Assembly: GCA_035506295.1 (NCBI GenBank)
Contig: DATJPR010000183.1
Location: 1 to 39,345 of the forward strand
Source: DATJPR01 sp035506295
Lineage (GTDB): Bacteria > Bacteroidota > Ignavibacteria > UBA10030 > UBA6906
Length of the DNA: 39,345 nt
Reading direction: 5' to 3'
Part shown: positions 8,850-17,321 of the stretch, in pieces
Layout: each line of letters opens with the position of its first letter
How positions within the stretch are numbered: the first letter of the stretch is position 1
The notes under the pieces: model-generated
Told to the model about the DNA's origin: nothing
What the model saw: the letters and a program-made list of their open reading frames with translations, nothing else
The model's database searches: none
Position numbers and translations under genes: made by a program

Positions 8850-9256
8850 TATTTCCTTCGTTCAAGCGATGTGTCGAAAGGAAGTCCCTGCTTCGCCACC
8901 CGAACAATCGCACTCTCCACGGGGATCCTCACGAGCCCGGAGCCTCTGTCCACCCACCCGTACGTTGTGAGGATCGAATCTTCCTCGGCACGATACGACT
9001 CGAGAAGCAGTCCGGTTCGCGTCTCGAGCCGCGGTTCCGGAGGTAGAACGGTCTTCTGCGCGACCTCCGAAGGCGGCGCCGTTGCCTCGGGTGGATTCTT
9101 TTCGAAGACGATGAGAAGAACATACATGGCGATGAATGATCCCACGATCAATGCCATCAGCGCGGCCGCGGTCTTGAACAGATTGCCGCTGTTCGCATCG
9201 CTGTGTTCGTGCGTGTTCCCGTTCCCCGGGGTCATGTGCGACGACGCGTCAGCCAT
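8849..9256 (-). CDS. single-helix protein of the ACIII-oxidase cluster, unknown function
   Basis: Protein of 135 residues. ATG 9256 is chosen because AGGAG lies six bases upstream. It begins with a hydrophilic, His- and Asn-rich stretch, then one transmembrane helix (about 33-55, AAALMALIVGSFIAMYVLLIVF), then a Pro/Glu-rich linker. A compact periplasmic domain follows, containing RAEEDSILTTYGWVDRGSG and VRIPVESAI. It overlaps the end of actF by eight bases and the SCO start by one base. The position suggests an accessory subunit (ActG-like) or a factor linking ACIII to the oxidase, but I see no cofactor motif. A YGWVD-R-G pattern recalls small proteins often found in such clusters. The function is unproven. 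Confidence 0.8.
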   Translation of the reverse strand: MADASSHMTPGNGNTHEHSDANSGNLFKTAAALMALIVGSFIAMYVLLIVFEKNPPEATAPPSEVAQKTVLPPEPRLETRTGLLLESYRAEEDSILTTYGWVDRGSGLVRIPVESAIVRVAKQGLPFDTSLERRK

Positions 9257-10442
9257 GTGTCGCTCCTGCCGCGGGGGAAGTTTCCGGGAGGACCGCAAAT
9301 CGAGGATCGTACGCGGGGACCAACCCCGCGTTGCCCAGGAGCCGCGAGAATGTCAGCAACCACAACCCTCCGATGGCGGCGAACGCAGCGAAGTCCAGCC
9401 AATGAAACACGATGTGTTCCGGCTGAAATGCCGGCATCACCAGCCAATAGACGTCAACGATCCTCATGACCATGATCCCGGCTGCGAGTTTCCACAGGAC
9501 TGTGGAAGAGCGCTTCGACTGCCGGATGAGGAGGATCAGGAACGGGACCAGGAAGTGCAGGACGACAAGGACGAGCGCCACCATGCGCCATTCCAAGCCA
9601 AGGCGCCGTACATACCAGGAGATTTCTTCGGGAAGGTTGCCCGACCAGATGATCAGGAGCTGGGAGAACGACATGTATGCCCAGAGGATCACCGATGCGA
9701 GGATCAGGTTGCCGAGATCAAGGAAGACGCCGGGTTGGGCCACCTGACGCACCTCGTCGGTCCTCGAGAAAAACTTCAGCATCATCACGCAAAGGGCAAA
9801 AGCCGCCAGCCCTTGGCTTGCGACGAAGAGGAAACCGTAAATCGTTGAGAACCAATCCGGTTCGAGCGACATCACCCAATCGGTAGCAGCAAACGTCGCG
9901 CTCAACACATAGATGATCAACCCGGGGGCGCTCACGCGACGGAGCAGCACGGTGTACCGCGCGTCGCGCGTCTCATCCTGGCGTCGCGACCAGCGCGCAA
10001 GCAGGAAACTCATGCCGATCCAGAGGACGAAGTAGAGCAGGGCACGCCCGATAAAAAAGGACGAGTTCAGATAGGCGAGTTTCCGTGATGCCGCTTCCGC
10101 AAGACGGGCCGGGTTCATCCAGGGATAGAGCCCGCTCATTCCGGCGATGACGGGGATGAAGAGCACCGCCATCAAGACAATGGTCTTTGCTCCGGCTTCA
10201 GCGTAGCGCTGAACGGCAAATCCCCATTTGCCGGACGTCATGTGGTGCAGCATCAGCACGCCGAGCGATCCAAGCGACAGGTTCACCCAGAAGATGTAGC
10301 CGAGAAGGTACGATTGAAAGAACCGTGCGGGATCGGCGAAGTAGCCCGCAACGCACAGGACGATGCCGAGAAGAGCGAACGTGGAACCCCATCGCTGCAA
10401 TGTCTTGATATACCGTGTCTGTTCTGCCGGGAGAGTGGTCAC
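9249..10442 (-). CDS. actF: alternative complex III subunit ActF
   Basis: Integral membrane subunit of the NrfD/PsrC type, 397 residues and about ten helices. ActC and ActF together form the quinol-facing membrane part of ACIII. The open frame runs back to 10532, but GTG 10442 is chosen. It overlaps the ActE stop by four bases (GTGA), and CAGGAG is eight bases upstream; longer versions would overlap actE by up to 94 bases. Recognisable segments include GYIFWVNLSLGSLGVLMLHHM near the N-terminus and DWVMSLEPDWFSTIYG in the middle, both typical of ActF. The DWVMSLEP signature separates it from ActC. Confidence 0.93.
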   Translation of the reverse strand: MTTLPAEQTRYIKTLQRWGSTFALLGIVLCVAGYFADPARFFQSYLLGYIFWVNLSLGSLGVLMLHHMTSGKWGFAVQRYAEAGAKTIVLMAVLFIPVIAGMSGLYPWMNPARLAEAASRKLAYLNSSFFIGRALLYFVLWIGMSFLLARWSRRQDETRDARYTVLLRRVSAPGLIIYVLSATFAATDWVMSLEPDWFSTIYGFLFVASQGLAAFALCVMMLKFFSRTDEVRQVAQPGVFLDLGNLILASVILWAYMSFSQLLIIWSGNLPEEISWYVRRLGLEWRMVALVLVVLHFLVPFLILLIRQSKRSSTVLWKLAAGIMVMRIVDVYWLVMPAFQPEHIVFHWLDFAAFAAIGGLWLLTFSRLLGNAGLVPAYDPRFAVLPETSPAAGATHG

Positions 10443-11011
10443 TTCAGCAACTCCTGCTGTCCGGGTGAGAGTTCGGCGATGTTCACCGAGCGGCTTGCCT
10501 GAAGCACCCTGATGTATGCAGCAATCGCCCACCGGTCGCGCGGCGCCACCCTGTCGCCATAGCCATACATCCGGCCGAAGCCGTTCGTGATCACGTCAAC
10601 GTAGCGTCCCACAGGGAGGGCTCGCACGCTGTCGGTGAAATACGACGGCGGGCGCGGGAACCCTCGCTGCACGACCATGCCAAACCCGTCGCCCGTCCGT
10701 CCATGACACGGCGAGCAGTAGATATTGAAACGCTCCTGCCCGCGACGAATCATCATTTCTGTGACCGGAAACGGAAATCGATCGACGGGTTTCCCGTCCA
10801 TTTTCCCGGTCGCAACAACGCCGTCTTCCGAGTGATCTCTATGCACCACAGTGCCTTCGATTGGAGGCCTGGCCGATTGGCCATCGCGATAGAACTCGCT
10901 TGCCGAGAGTGGTGCGTATTTTTTCTGATCGTACATGTCCTGGTGGCACCCCGCAGTCATCACCGCGGCAACCATGGTCACTATTCCGAACACGTTGCGC
11001 GCAGTGATCAT
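10439..11011 (-). CDS. actE: alternative complex III subunit ActE, monoheme cytochrome c lipoprotein
   Basis: Membrane-tethered monoheme cytochrome c of ACIII, 190 residues. The lipobox is MTAGC, with lipidated C22. The heme motif is C99-S-P-C102-H103, and M-Y-G-Y-G near residue 150 probably supplies the methionine ligand. In known ACIII structures ActE is the likely exit point for electrons from ActA/ActB towards the oxidase. Here the partner would be the fused cytochrome c domain of CoxB. The start ATG overlaps the ActD stop (ATGA) and follows a GAGGTGG site. Confidence 0.94.
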   Translation of the reverse strand: MITARNVFGIVTMVAAVMTAGCHQDMYDQKKYAPLSASEFYRDGQSARPPIEGTVVHRDHSEDGVVATGKMDGKPVDRFPFPVTEMMIRRGQERFNIYCSPCHGRTGDGFGMVVQRGFPRPPSYFTDSVRALPVGRYVDVITNGFGRMYGYGDRVAPRDRWAIAAYIRVLQASRSVNIAELSPGQQELLK

Positions 11012-11538
11012 TCTTCCACCTCAAAGACCCCTGCGGGTTGCAGGCCTTGAAGGAACGACTTCACCTTCGTCAGATCGAATTGCGGATCGGTCGATTCGAT
11101 CGTCAGGAAGAAACGGTCGTCCGACGCGACGCTGAACCGCGGCACATTGAACACGGGATGATAGGGCTGCGGCAACTTGTTCGAGATGATCAGCGCAATG
11201 ACCGCGGTGACCCCGGCGAACAACACCGTGCACTCAAAGGTCACGGGGATGAACGAGGGCCAGCTATTCAAAGGCCGTCCTCCGATGTTCATGGGGTAAT
11301 CGATGGCCGAAATCCAGTACTGCATCCCAAATCCGAAGACAGCCCCGCAAATCCCGGCAATCAACACCACCAGCGGCAACAGCGTACGAAATCCGAGCGT
11401 CTCCGCGATGCCTTCGACGGGGAGCGGCGAGTACGCCTCGACCCTGGTATACCCGGCGGCGCTCGCTTGCTGCGTCGCTTTCAGGAGTTCATCCGGGGAT
11501 CCGAACTCCGCCATCACGCCATGGAGGTTTGCAGACAT
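11008..11538 (-). CDS. actD: alternative complex III subunit ActD (DUF3341)
   Basis: Membrane subunit of ACIII, 176 residues. A soluble N-terminal part (GVMAEFGSPDELLKATQQASAAGY) resembles the DUF3341 fold. Two helices follow (about 52-75 and 97-120). Between them lies DYPMNIGGRPLNSWPSFIPVTFE, which is strongly conserved in this family. A C-terminal region with RFSVASDDRFFLTIES resembles a small alpha/beta domain. It has no cofactor sites. One base separates its start from the ActC stop, and its stop overlaps the ActE start, so it is translated as part of the operon. Confidence 0.93.
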   Translation of the reverse strand: MSANLHGVMAEFGSPDELLKATQQASAAGYTRVEAYSPLPVEGIAETLGFRTLLPLVVLIAGICGAVFGFGMQYWISAIDYPMNIGGRPLNSWPSFIPVTFECTVLFAGVTAVIALIISNKLPQPYHPVFNVPRFSVASDDRFFLTIESTDPQFDLTKVKSFLQGLQPAGVFEVEE

Positions 11539-11539
11539 A

Positions 11540-12925
11540 TCAATGCGCTTTTGAACCGTTGCGTCCGGGAACGGGAAGCAGCTGCCGGATTTCGAAGATG
11601 GAAATCATCGGCAGCAGCCGCACAAACAGGAACATCAAAGCCAGGAACACGCCGATCGTTCCGAGGAATGTCGCCCAGTCCCAGATCGTGGGATAGTACA
11701 TCCCCCATGACGACGGGAGGAAGTCACGGTGCAGGCTCGTGACCACGATGACAAACCGCTCGAGCCACATCCCGATGTTGACGATGATCGAAATCACGAA
11801 GAGGTAGAGCGTGTTTGCTCTCACCTTCGGGATCCAGAGCAACTGTGGCAGGGCAATATTGCACAGGATCAGGAGCCAGTACACGAACCCATACGGACCG
11901 AACTGCCGGTTCATCATCATGAAGCGTTCGTAGGGATTCCCGCTGTACCACGCATAAAACGATTCCATCAGATAGCCGTAGGCGACGATGAGGCCGGTCG
12001 CCAGCATGACCTTCGCCATGTAGTCGAGGTGCCGCTTGGTGATCAGCGTTTCCAGGTGGTACATCTTGCGCACCGGGATCGCGAGCGTCAGCACCATCGC
12101 AAAGCCGGAGTAGATCGCGCCGGCGACGAAATACGGAGGAAAGATCGTGCTGTGCCAGCCCGGCACGATACCCACGGAGAAGTCGAAACTCACCACGCTG
12201 TGCACGGAGACGACGAGCGGGGTGGCGAGCCCTGCGAGGAGCAGATACACGGTTTCATAACGATGCCAGTGTCGGGACGCCCCCCGCCAGCCCATCGCAA
12301 GAATGCCGTAGATGCGCCGGACGAGGACCGACTTTGCCTTGTCCCGCATCGACGCGAGATCCGGGATCAGGCCGACATACCAGTAGAGAAACGAAATCGT
12401 CGCGTAGGTCGACACGGCAAACACGTCCCAGATCAGCGGACTGCGAAACTGCGGCCACACGCCCATCGTGTTCGGGACCGGGAAGAGCCAGTAAAACACC
12501 CACGGCCGGCCGAGGTGCAGAATGGGGAACATCCCGGCGCAGGCGACGGCGAACAACGTCATCGCTTCGGCGAAACGGTTGATGGCGTTGCGCCAGTGCT
12601 GGTGCAGAAGAAGAAGAATGGCGGAAATCAGCGTGCCGGCGTGACCGATACCGATCCACCAGACAAAATTCACGATCGCGAATCCCCAGCCGATCGGAAT
12701 GTTGACACCCCAGATACCGACGCCACGCATGAAGAGGTACGTGACCGCAGCCAGAAACACCATCACCAGCAAGAATGCTACGCCGAACGTGATGAACCAT
12801 CCGCGCGGTGTCGGCACGGTGAGGATCGGCGCCGCCACCGTCTCCGTGACCTTGGCGTAGGAATACCCGGGGCCGACCAGGGGTTCGGCCGAAGACACAT
12901 TGATCAATCGTTCGTCGGTATGCAC
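11540..12925 (-). CDS. actC: alternative complex III subunit ActC (NrfD-like)
   Basis: Ten-helix NrfD/PsrC-type subunit, 461 residues. It is expected to bind menaquinol on the periplasmic side and contact the iron-sulfur domain of ActB. Recognisable segments are WWIGIGHAGTLISAILLL in the second helix region and VSVHSVVSFDFSVGIVPGWHS in the middle, both standard for ActC. The start is GTG 12925, four bases after the ActB stop, with little recognisable Shine-Dalgarno; translation probably depends on read-on from actB. The charged segment FMMMNRQFGPYG near residue 335 is also family-typical. Confidence 0.94.
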   Translation of the reverse strand: MHTDERLINVSSAEPLVGPGYSYAKVTETVAAPILTVPTPRGWFITFGVAFLLVMVFLAAVTYLFMRGVGIWGVNIPIGWGFAIVNFVWWIGIGHAGTLISAILLLLHQHWRNAINRFAEAMTLFAVACAGMFPILHLGRPWVFYWLFPVPNTMGVWPQFRSPLIWDVFAVSTYATISFLYWYVGLIPDLASMRDKAKSVLVRRIYGILAMGWRGASRHWHRYETVYLLLAGLATPLVVSVHSVVSFDFSVGIVPGWHSTIFPPYFVAGAIYSGFAMVLTLAIPVRKMYHLETLITKRHLDYMAKVMLATGLIVAYGYLMESFYAWYSGNPYERFMMMNRQFGPYGFVYWLLILCNIALPQLLWIPKVRANTLYLFVISIIVNIGMWLERFVIVVTSLHRDFLPSSWGMYYPTIWDWATFLGTIGVFLALMFLFVRLLPMISIFEIRQLLPVPGRNGSKAH

Positions 12926-12929
12926 GGCG

Positions 12930-15908
12930 CTAGACGTTCTTGTCGTGAATCTCGGGGTTCGGGTTCTTCAACCGCGCCAGATACGTTGTGCGGGGACGAG
13001 TGTTGAGCTCTGCCAGCAACCCGTATCCTCGCGGTTCCTGTCTCCACGCGTGGACTTTGCTTTCCTTGTCGTTGATGTCGCCGAAGACGATTGCTTGCGA
13101 CGGACATGCCGCCTGGCAGGCGGTGACGACTTCGCCGTCACGGATCGCGCGCCCTTCTTTCTTTGCTTCAATGCGGGCATGACTGATCCGTTGAATGCAG
13201 TAGGTGCACTTCTCCATGACTCCCCGGCTTCGCACCGTCACGTCAGGATTGTGCATCATCTTGGTCGTCGGATCGTCCGAGGCATTGTACTCTAAGAAAT
13301 TGAAGCGGCGGACTTTGTAGGGGCAGTTGTTCGAGCAATAGCGTGTCCCGACGCATCGGTTGTACACCATCACGTTCAGCCCCTCGCTGTCGTGCTGTGT
13401 CGCGCCCACCGGACACACGAGCTCGCAGGGAGCGTTCTCACATTGCTGACAGGCGACCGGCTGTGAGAGCACCTGCGGGTTTTCGAGATCGCCGTCGTAA
13501 TACTGATCGATCCGGAGCCACTGCATTTCGCGGTTTCGATTGACCCCATCTTTCCCTACGATGGGGATGTTGTTCTCCTCCTGACAAGCAAGGACGCAGA
13601 CGCTGCAACCAGTGCACGCGTTCAGATCAATCGTCATCCCCCAGGCAGCCTCATCATACTTTACCGGCGGATAGAGCGATTCCTTGCCGGGGGGTGCGAC
13701 ACCCTGATCGATGGCAAACCCCGGGTGGGTGAGATATTCTTCCAGCGTTCCGACACGGGCGGGGGCTCTGCCTTCCATCGCCTGATGATCCTGCGTGATC
13801 ACCAGGGGATAGCGTTTCCCGGTCTTCGTGATCGTCGCGCCGTCAACGCACGCCATCGCGCCGGCGGTGCGGAAGGGGTAGACGTTAAACCCGCTCCCCT
13901 CGCCGACCTTCCCGGTTCTTGTCCTGCCGTAACCTAGATGGAGCGTGACGGAGTGCTCTGCGTGGCCGGGGACGATAAAGATCGGCCCTTCGACCGACCG
14001 GTCTGCCAGGGAGACGCGCACCACATCGCTGTTCGTCACACCCAGGGCCTGGGCGGAGGCGATGCTCATGAGCACCGCGTTGTCCCACGTCAGCTTGGTG
14101 AACGGCCTCGGCAGCTCCTGAAGCCAGCCGTTGTTGATCCATGACCCGTCGACAATGGAAGGGTCGGGACGCATGTTGACCTCGTACGCCGACGCGGCTT
14201 GAGTCGAGTGTGCGGGCATCCCTGAGGAACCCGAGTACTTGACGGCTTTTGCAGCAGACGCCGAGCCTTCGACGAGGCCGTTGTTCAACGACGTCGTCCA
14301 GAAGTCCTCAAAGGAACCTGTCGCATGCTCGCGCCAATAGGATCGAACGATATCGTAGTTGGACCGCGCGCTCCCGTTGAGCGTCGCGTCAATAAGCTCG
14401 TAGCTTGTTTTGGTGTCGTACAGCGGGGCAATGAGCGGTTGAACGATGGAGATGGTCCCGTCAAAGGCTCTTGCGTCTCCCCAGGATTCAAGAGTATGGG
14501 ATTCCGGGATGTGCCACCGGCACAACGCGGAAGTTTCGTCGTCGTAGCTCCCCAGGCGCACGCTCATGTCCACCTTTGCGAGAGCTTTCGAGAAGTGGAG
14601 ATCTGCCGGCGCGTCAAACGCTGGATTGCCGCCGAGCACCAGAAGCAGCTGAACCTTGCCGGCGTTCATGTCATCAACCAGCGAACTCAGCGACGCGACC
14701 TGGACGGTAGGATCGACCGCGGCAGGTTCGCAGTAGGTGACCGTTTGACCGACGTTCCCGAGAGCAACGTTGATGCCATGGACAAGCGCGTGCACTTCGG
14801 GGCGTTGATCGTCTCCTGCGATCACGACAGACGAGCCGGCATGGCTCTTCAAATCCCGCACCATCGGCTCGAGCCATGCGCGGTCCGCATCGGGAACGGT
14901 GGAGGACAGTGCGCCGGAGACGCCGAGCATGGCTGCGACAGCGGACACGTATGCCGGGATGTCCGTCGCCCGCACGGAATATCTGTGATCCGCCATCATG
15001 CCGGTAATGGACGGCATTGCCTCGAGCGCATACAGCCTGTTCATCGATTTCTTGTCGCCGTGGATCCGGCGACGTTCTGCAAAGTCGTGCGCGTGGCGAA
15101 CCGCTGCCGCTCCTCGATTCAGGAAATCCGCATCGAAGGCGACAACGACATCGGCTTTGTCGAAGCGATACAACGTGTCAACGATCTCCCCGAAGGCAAG
15201 GCGCGATCCTTCAACGACGGCGTCGCGAGTGACCGGCTGGTACTGATGCCAGCGCGCCTGCGGGAATTGCGTCGCGAACTGGCGCATGAACGCGCCCATC
15301 GTCGGCGACGTGACAGTCCCCGAGAGAATGCGAAGTCCCGAACCACCGACCATCTTTTGTGCACCGACTGCCGGAACCAGTTCGTTCATGAAAGAATCCC
15401 ACGGCCGGATGTCGCCGCGGAGCGTGATGGTCTTCGACCGGTCGGGATCGTACAGCGAGAGCAATGCAGCCTGGCCAAAGATGTCGGTCCCGCCAAGGCT
15501 CGCGGGATGTCGGGGGTTGCCGTCGATCTTCGTCGGGCGGCCAAGATTGCTCCGCACAATCGTCCCCATGGCATAGCCGCCGGACAGCGTCGCCGTTGCG
15601 AAATACAGGGGAACGCCCGGGACTTCCTCCCCCGGGGGACGCACAAACGGAACGATCTTTTGATCAGGCATCCGCGAGCAGGCCGCAAGTCCGGCGAGCG
15701 CGAGAGAGGCGCCCATGACTTTCAGAAACGACCGTCGGTCAAGCGCGCTGGACCACTCGGAGGCGTGGCTGGGGAATTCGCGATGAAGCATCTCTTCGAA
15801 TTCGGGAGTGCCCGCAAGTTCCTCGAGGCTTCGCCAATAGGAACGTCCGCCCGCCTGGGCGAGCTTCTCACGGACAACGGCGAGATCGAGTGGCCGATCG
15901 CTGCTCAT
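12930..15908 (-). CDS. actB: alternative complex III subunit ActB (molybdopterin-like plus Fe-S fusion)
   Basis: Large periplasmic ACIII subunit, 992 residues. The N-terminus carries a twin-arginine signal, with R58-R59 in DRRSFLK, followed by LAGLAAC (C77 a possible lipid anchor). The first two thirds are related to molybdopterin oxidoreductases; ActB proteins characterised so far lack the cofactor. The last third is a ferredoxin-type domain with four cysteine groups: CTGCSVCVLAC, CQQCENAPCELVCP, CVGTRYCSNNCP and CTYCIQRI...CQAACP. These fit the cluster chain (three 4Fe-4S and one 3Fe-4S) seen in ACIII. It passes electrons from quinol at ActC to the hemes of ActA/ActE. Its start is one base after the ActA stop. 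Confidence 0.96.
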   Translation of the reverse strand: MSSDRPLDLAVVREKLAQAGGRSYWRSLEELAGTPEFEEMLHREFPSHASEWSSALDRRSFLKVMGASLALAGLAACSRMPDQKIVPFVRPPGEEVPGVPLYFATATLSGGYAMGTIVRSNLGRPTKIDGNPRHPASLGGTDIFGQAALLSLYDPDRSKTITLRGDIRPWDSFMNELVPAVGAQKMVGGSGLRILSGTVTSPTMGAFMRQFATQFPQARWHQYQPVTRDAVVEGSRLAFGEIVDTLYRFDKADVVVAFDADFLNRGAAAVRHAHDFAERRRIHGDKKSMNRLYALEAMPSITGMMADHRYSVRATDIPAYVSAVAAMLGVSGALSSTVPDADRAWLEPMVRDLKSHAGSSVVIAGDDQRPEVHALVHGINVALGNVGQTVTYCEPAAVDPTVQVASLSSLVDDMNAGKVQLLLVLGGNPAFDAPADLHFSKALAKVDMSVRLGSYDDETSALCRWHIPESHTLESWGDARAFDGTISIVQPLIAPLYDTKTSYELIDATLNGSARSNYDIVRSYWREHATGSFEDFWTTSLNNGLVEGSASAAKAVKYSGSSGMPAHSTQAASAYEVNMRPDPSIVDGSWINNGWLQELPRPFTKLTWDNAVLMSIASAQALGVTNSDVVRVSLADRSVEGPIFIVPGHAEHSVTLHLGYGRTRTGKVGEGSGFNVYPFRTAGAMACVDGATITKTGKRYPLVITQDHQAMEGRAPARVGTLEEYLTHPGFAIDQGVAPPGKESLYPPVKYDEAAWGMTIDLNACTGCSVCVLACQEENNIPIVGKDGVNRNREMQWLRIDQYYDGDLENPQVLSQPVACQQCENAPCELVCPVGATQHDSEGLNVMVYNRCVGTRYCSNNCPYKVRRFNFLEYNASDDPTTKMMHNPDVTVRSRGVMEKCTYCIQRISHARIEAKKEGRAIRDGEVVTACQAACPSQAIVFGDINDKESKVHAWRQEPRGYGLLAELNTRPRTTYLARLKNPNPEIHDKNV

Positions 15909-15909
15909 G

Positions 15910-16566
15910 TTATCGGTGACAGATGGAACAATCAGTGAGCTGGTGGACCCGGATGTTGTATTTCTTCACCAGCGCGGCGCCGAGCTGTTCCTGATTCGCC
16001 GGCTGGACATAGCTCATATTGAACACTTCCGACCGCGGCCGGACATTGTCCTGGGGAGCGCGGTGACAGGAGATGCACCATCCCATGTAGAGCGTATTCT
16101 CTTTCCGCATTAAGGGCATCTCATCGACCTGCCCGTGACAGGTCACGCAACCGATCCCCTGGTGGATATGGATCGAATGGTTGAAGTACGCGAATTGCGG
16201 GATCGCATTGACGCGATTCCATTGCAGAGGTGTATTGGTCTGAAAGCTCTCGCGAACGGCGGCGAGCATCGGGCTGGTGTTCCAGACCTGGGAGTGGCAC
16301 GTCATGCACGTGCTGGTCGGCGGCAGGCCGGCGAAGGAGCTTTGTTCGACGGAGGTATGACAATACCGGCAGTCGATCCCCAGTCCTCCCACATGGTGTT
16401 TATGACTAAACGGGACCGGCTGCTGCCGCGCCTCACCCACGTCCGTGTAATACCCTGAGCGGTACAGGATCGCAGCGACAAGGCTGAACCCACCCACGAC
16501 GAGCGCAACCGCAAGGATACTCAGCTTTGCGAGTGTGTTGCTCCTTGCATGGAATAGCTGCGCCAT
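15910..16566 (-). CDS. actA: alternative complex III subunit ActA, pentaheme cytochrome c
   Basis: Membrane-anchored cytochrome of ACIII, 218 residues from the chosen start. One N-terminal helix (about 15-38) is followed by five CxxCH motifs: CRYCH, CMTCH, CVTCH, CISCH and CSICH, the last four residues from the C-terminus. An open frame continues upstream to a TTG at 16602. ATG 16566 is preferred because MAQLFHARSNTLAKLSI is the standard ActA beginning. The ribosome-binding site is weak (CCAGG). It is the first gene of the packed act-cox operon, so its promoter probably lies in the 242 bp upstream, where I find no convincing -35/-10 pair. Confidence 0.95.
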   Translation of the reverse strand: MAQLFHARSNTLAKLSILAVALVVGGFSLVAAILYRSGYYTDVGEARQQPVPFSHKHHVGGLGIDCRYCHTSVEQSSFAGLPPTSTCMTCHSQVWNTSPMLAAVRESFQTNTPLQWNRVNAIPQFAYFNHSIHIHQGIGCVTCHGQVDEMPLMRKENTLYMGWCISCHRAPQDNVRPRSEVFNMSYVQPANQEQLGAALVKKYNIRVHQLTDCSICHR

Positions 16567-16808
16567 GGACCTGGTCTTGTTGATGAAAAGAACAAGCGAC
16601 AATCAGCAGGAAGAGCTCGAACTGAGGGAGGACGACTGCACCCTGGAGGAGGGCATGCATGTGCCTGTCGTCCTTGCCTTCCAATGCCACCACAACCGCA
16701 CAAGCCACAAATACGGCCCGGAATCCGAGCATCTATAGAACATGATTGCAACACTCATCTTTTAGGGTGAGTTCCAGTTTTCTGGAGGAAATGAAAGAAA
16801 ACACGGCA
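16567..16808. other. intergenic region upstream of actA
   Basis: This 242-bp gap should contain the promoter of the act-cox operon. I see a TATAGA box (minus strand, near 16733-16738) but no -35 element at a suitable distance. A short hairpin, TCCAG-AAAA-CTGGA (about 16771-16784), follows the stop of the upstream gene without a T-run. No convincing small gene is present. Confidence 0.4.
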
Positions 16809-17195
16809 TTACTCTTCGTTACTTATCGACTGGCGGGGCTTGGGGCGGCGGCTTTCTTCGGTCTCCAAATGGAATTTGTGGATGAATCGATGATATACAG
16901 GTGCAAAGAGGACTCCTGTGGCACCGATGAATCCAACACCGGAGAAAACCGCATAGAATGAAGCGAAGACTTTTCCGCCGACGGTGCGCAATTCAGTCAC
17001 CGGACCCATCCCGCCCAGGATCATAGCGGCGTTGAGCAGCGCGTCGACAAAACTCATCTGTTCGAAACCCATGTAGCCGGTGATGCCGATCGCCCATCCT
17101 CCCATGATCAACAAGCCTGCAAATACGACGTGGCGAAATTGACGGACTGCGAATTCACGGCGGGAAAGCAGCTGATCGGTTCGATGTTCAAACAT
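16809..17195 (-). CDS. two-helix membrane protein, ion-channel-like
   Basis: Protein of 128 residues from ATG 17195, with AAAGGG six bases upstream. In-frame starts exist at 17210 (ATG) and 17222 (TTG). It has two helices (about 16-38 and 78-103). Between them lies a short reentrant-like stretch, FVDALLNAAMILGGMGPV, which resembles the pore loop of two-helix potassium-channel-type proteins but lacks the TVGYG filter. The C-terminus is charged (HRFIHKFHLETEES). Similar small proteins are usually annotated as hypothetical or ion-channel family. It precedes actA on the same strand with a 242-bp gap, so co-transcription is uncertain. Confidence 0.75.
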   Translation of the reverse strand: MFEHRTDQLLSRREFAVRQFRHVVFAGLLIMGGWAIGITGYMGFEQMSFVDALLNAAMILGGMGPVTELRTVGGKVFASFYAVFSGVGFIGATGVLFAPVYHRFIHKFHLETEESRRPKPRQSISNEE

Positions 17196-17321
17196 TGCTG
17201 GCCCTTTCATCTCCCTGAACAATTCAATATCTTAAGCAATACCGGTTCCAGCTCCACTCCTGGAATCTCCGGAAGCTAAACCACCGACCTCACCTCGAAG
17301 CAATTTTCCGAGAGGATACTT

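Noticed and set aside
14325..15938. 537-codon plus-strand open frame opposite actB
   Set aside because: Shadow of actB in GC-rich DNA; low-complexity basic composition and no ribosome-binding site.
16433..16732. 99-codon minus-strand frame upstream of and overlapping actA (MLGFRAVFVACAVVV...)
   Set aside because: It starts like a membrane protein but runs out of frame into actA and becomes low-complexity; no ribosome-binding site or partner supports it.
17246..17265. TTCCAG-N8-CTGGAA inverted repeat between galM and the two-helix protein
   Set aside because: Only 6-bp arms with no promoter that can be placed around it; too likely by chance to list as an operator.
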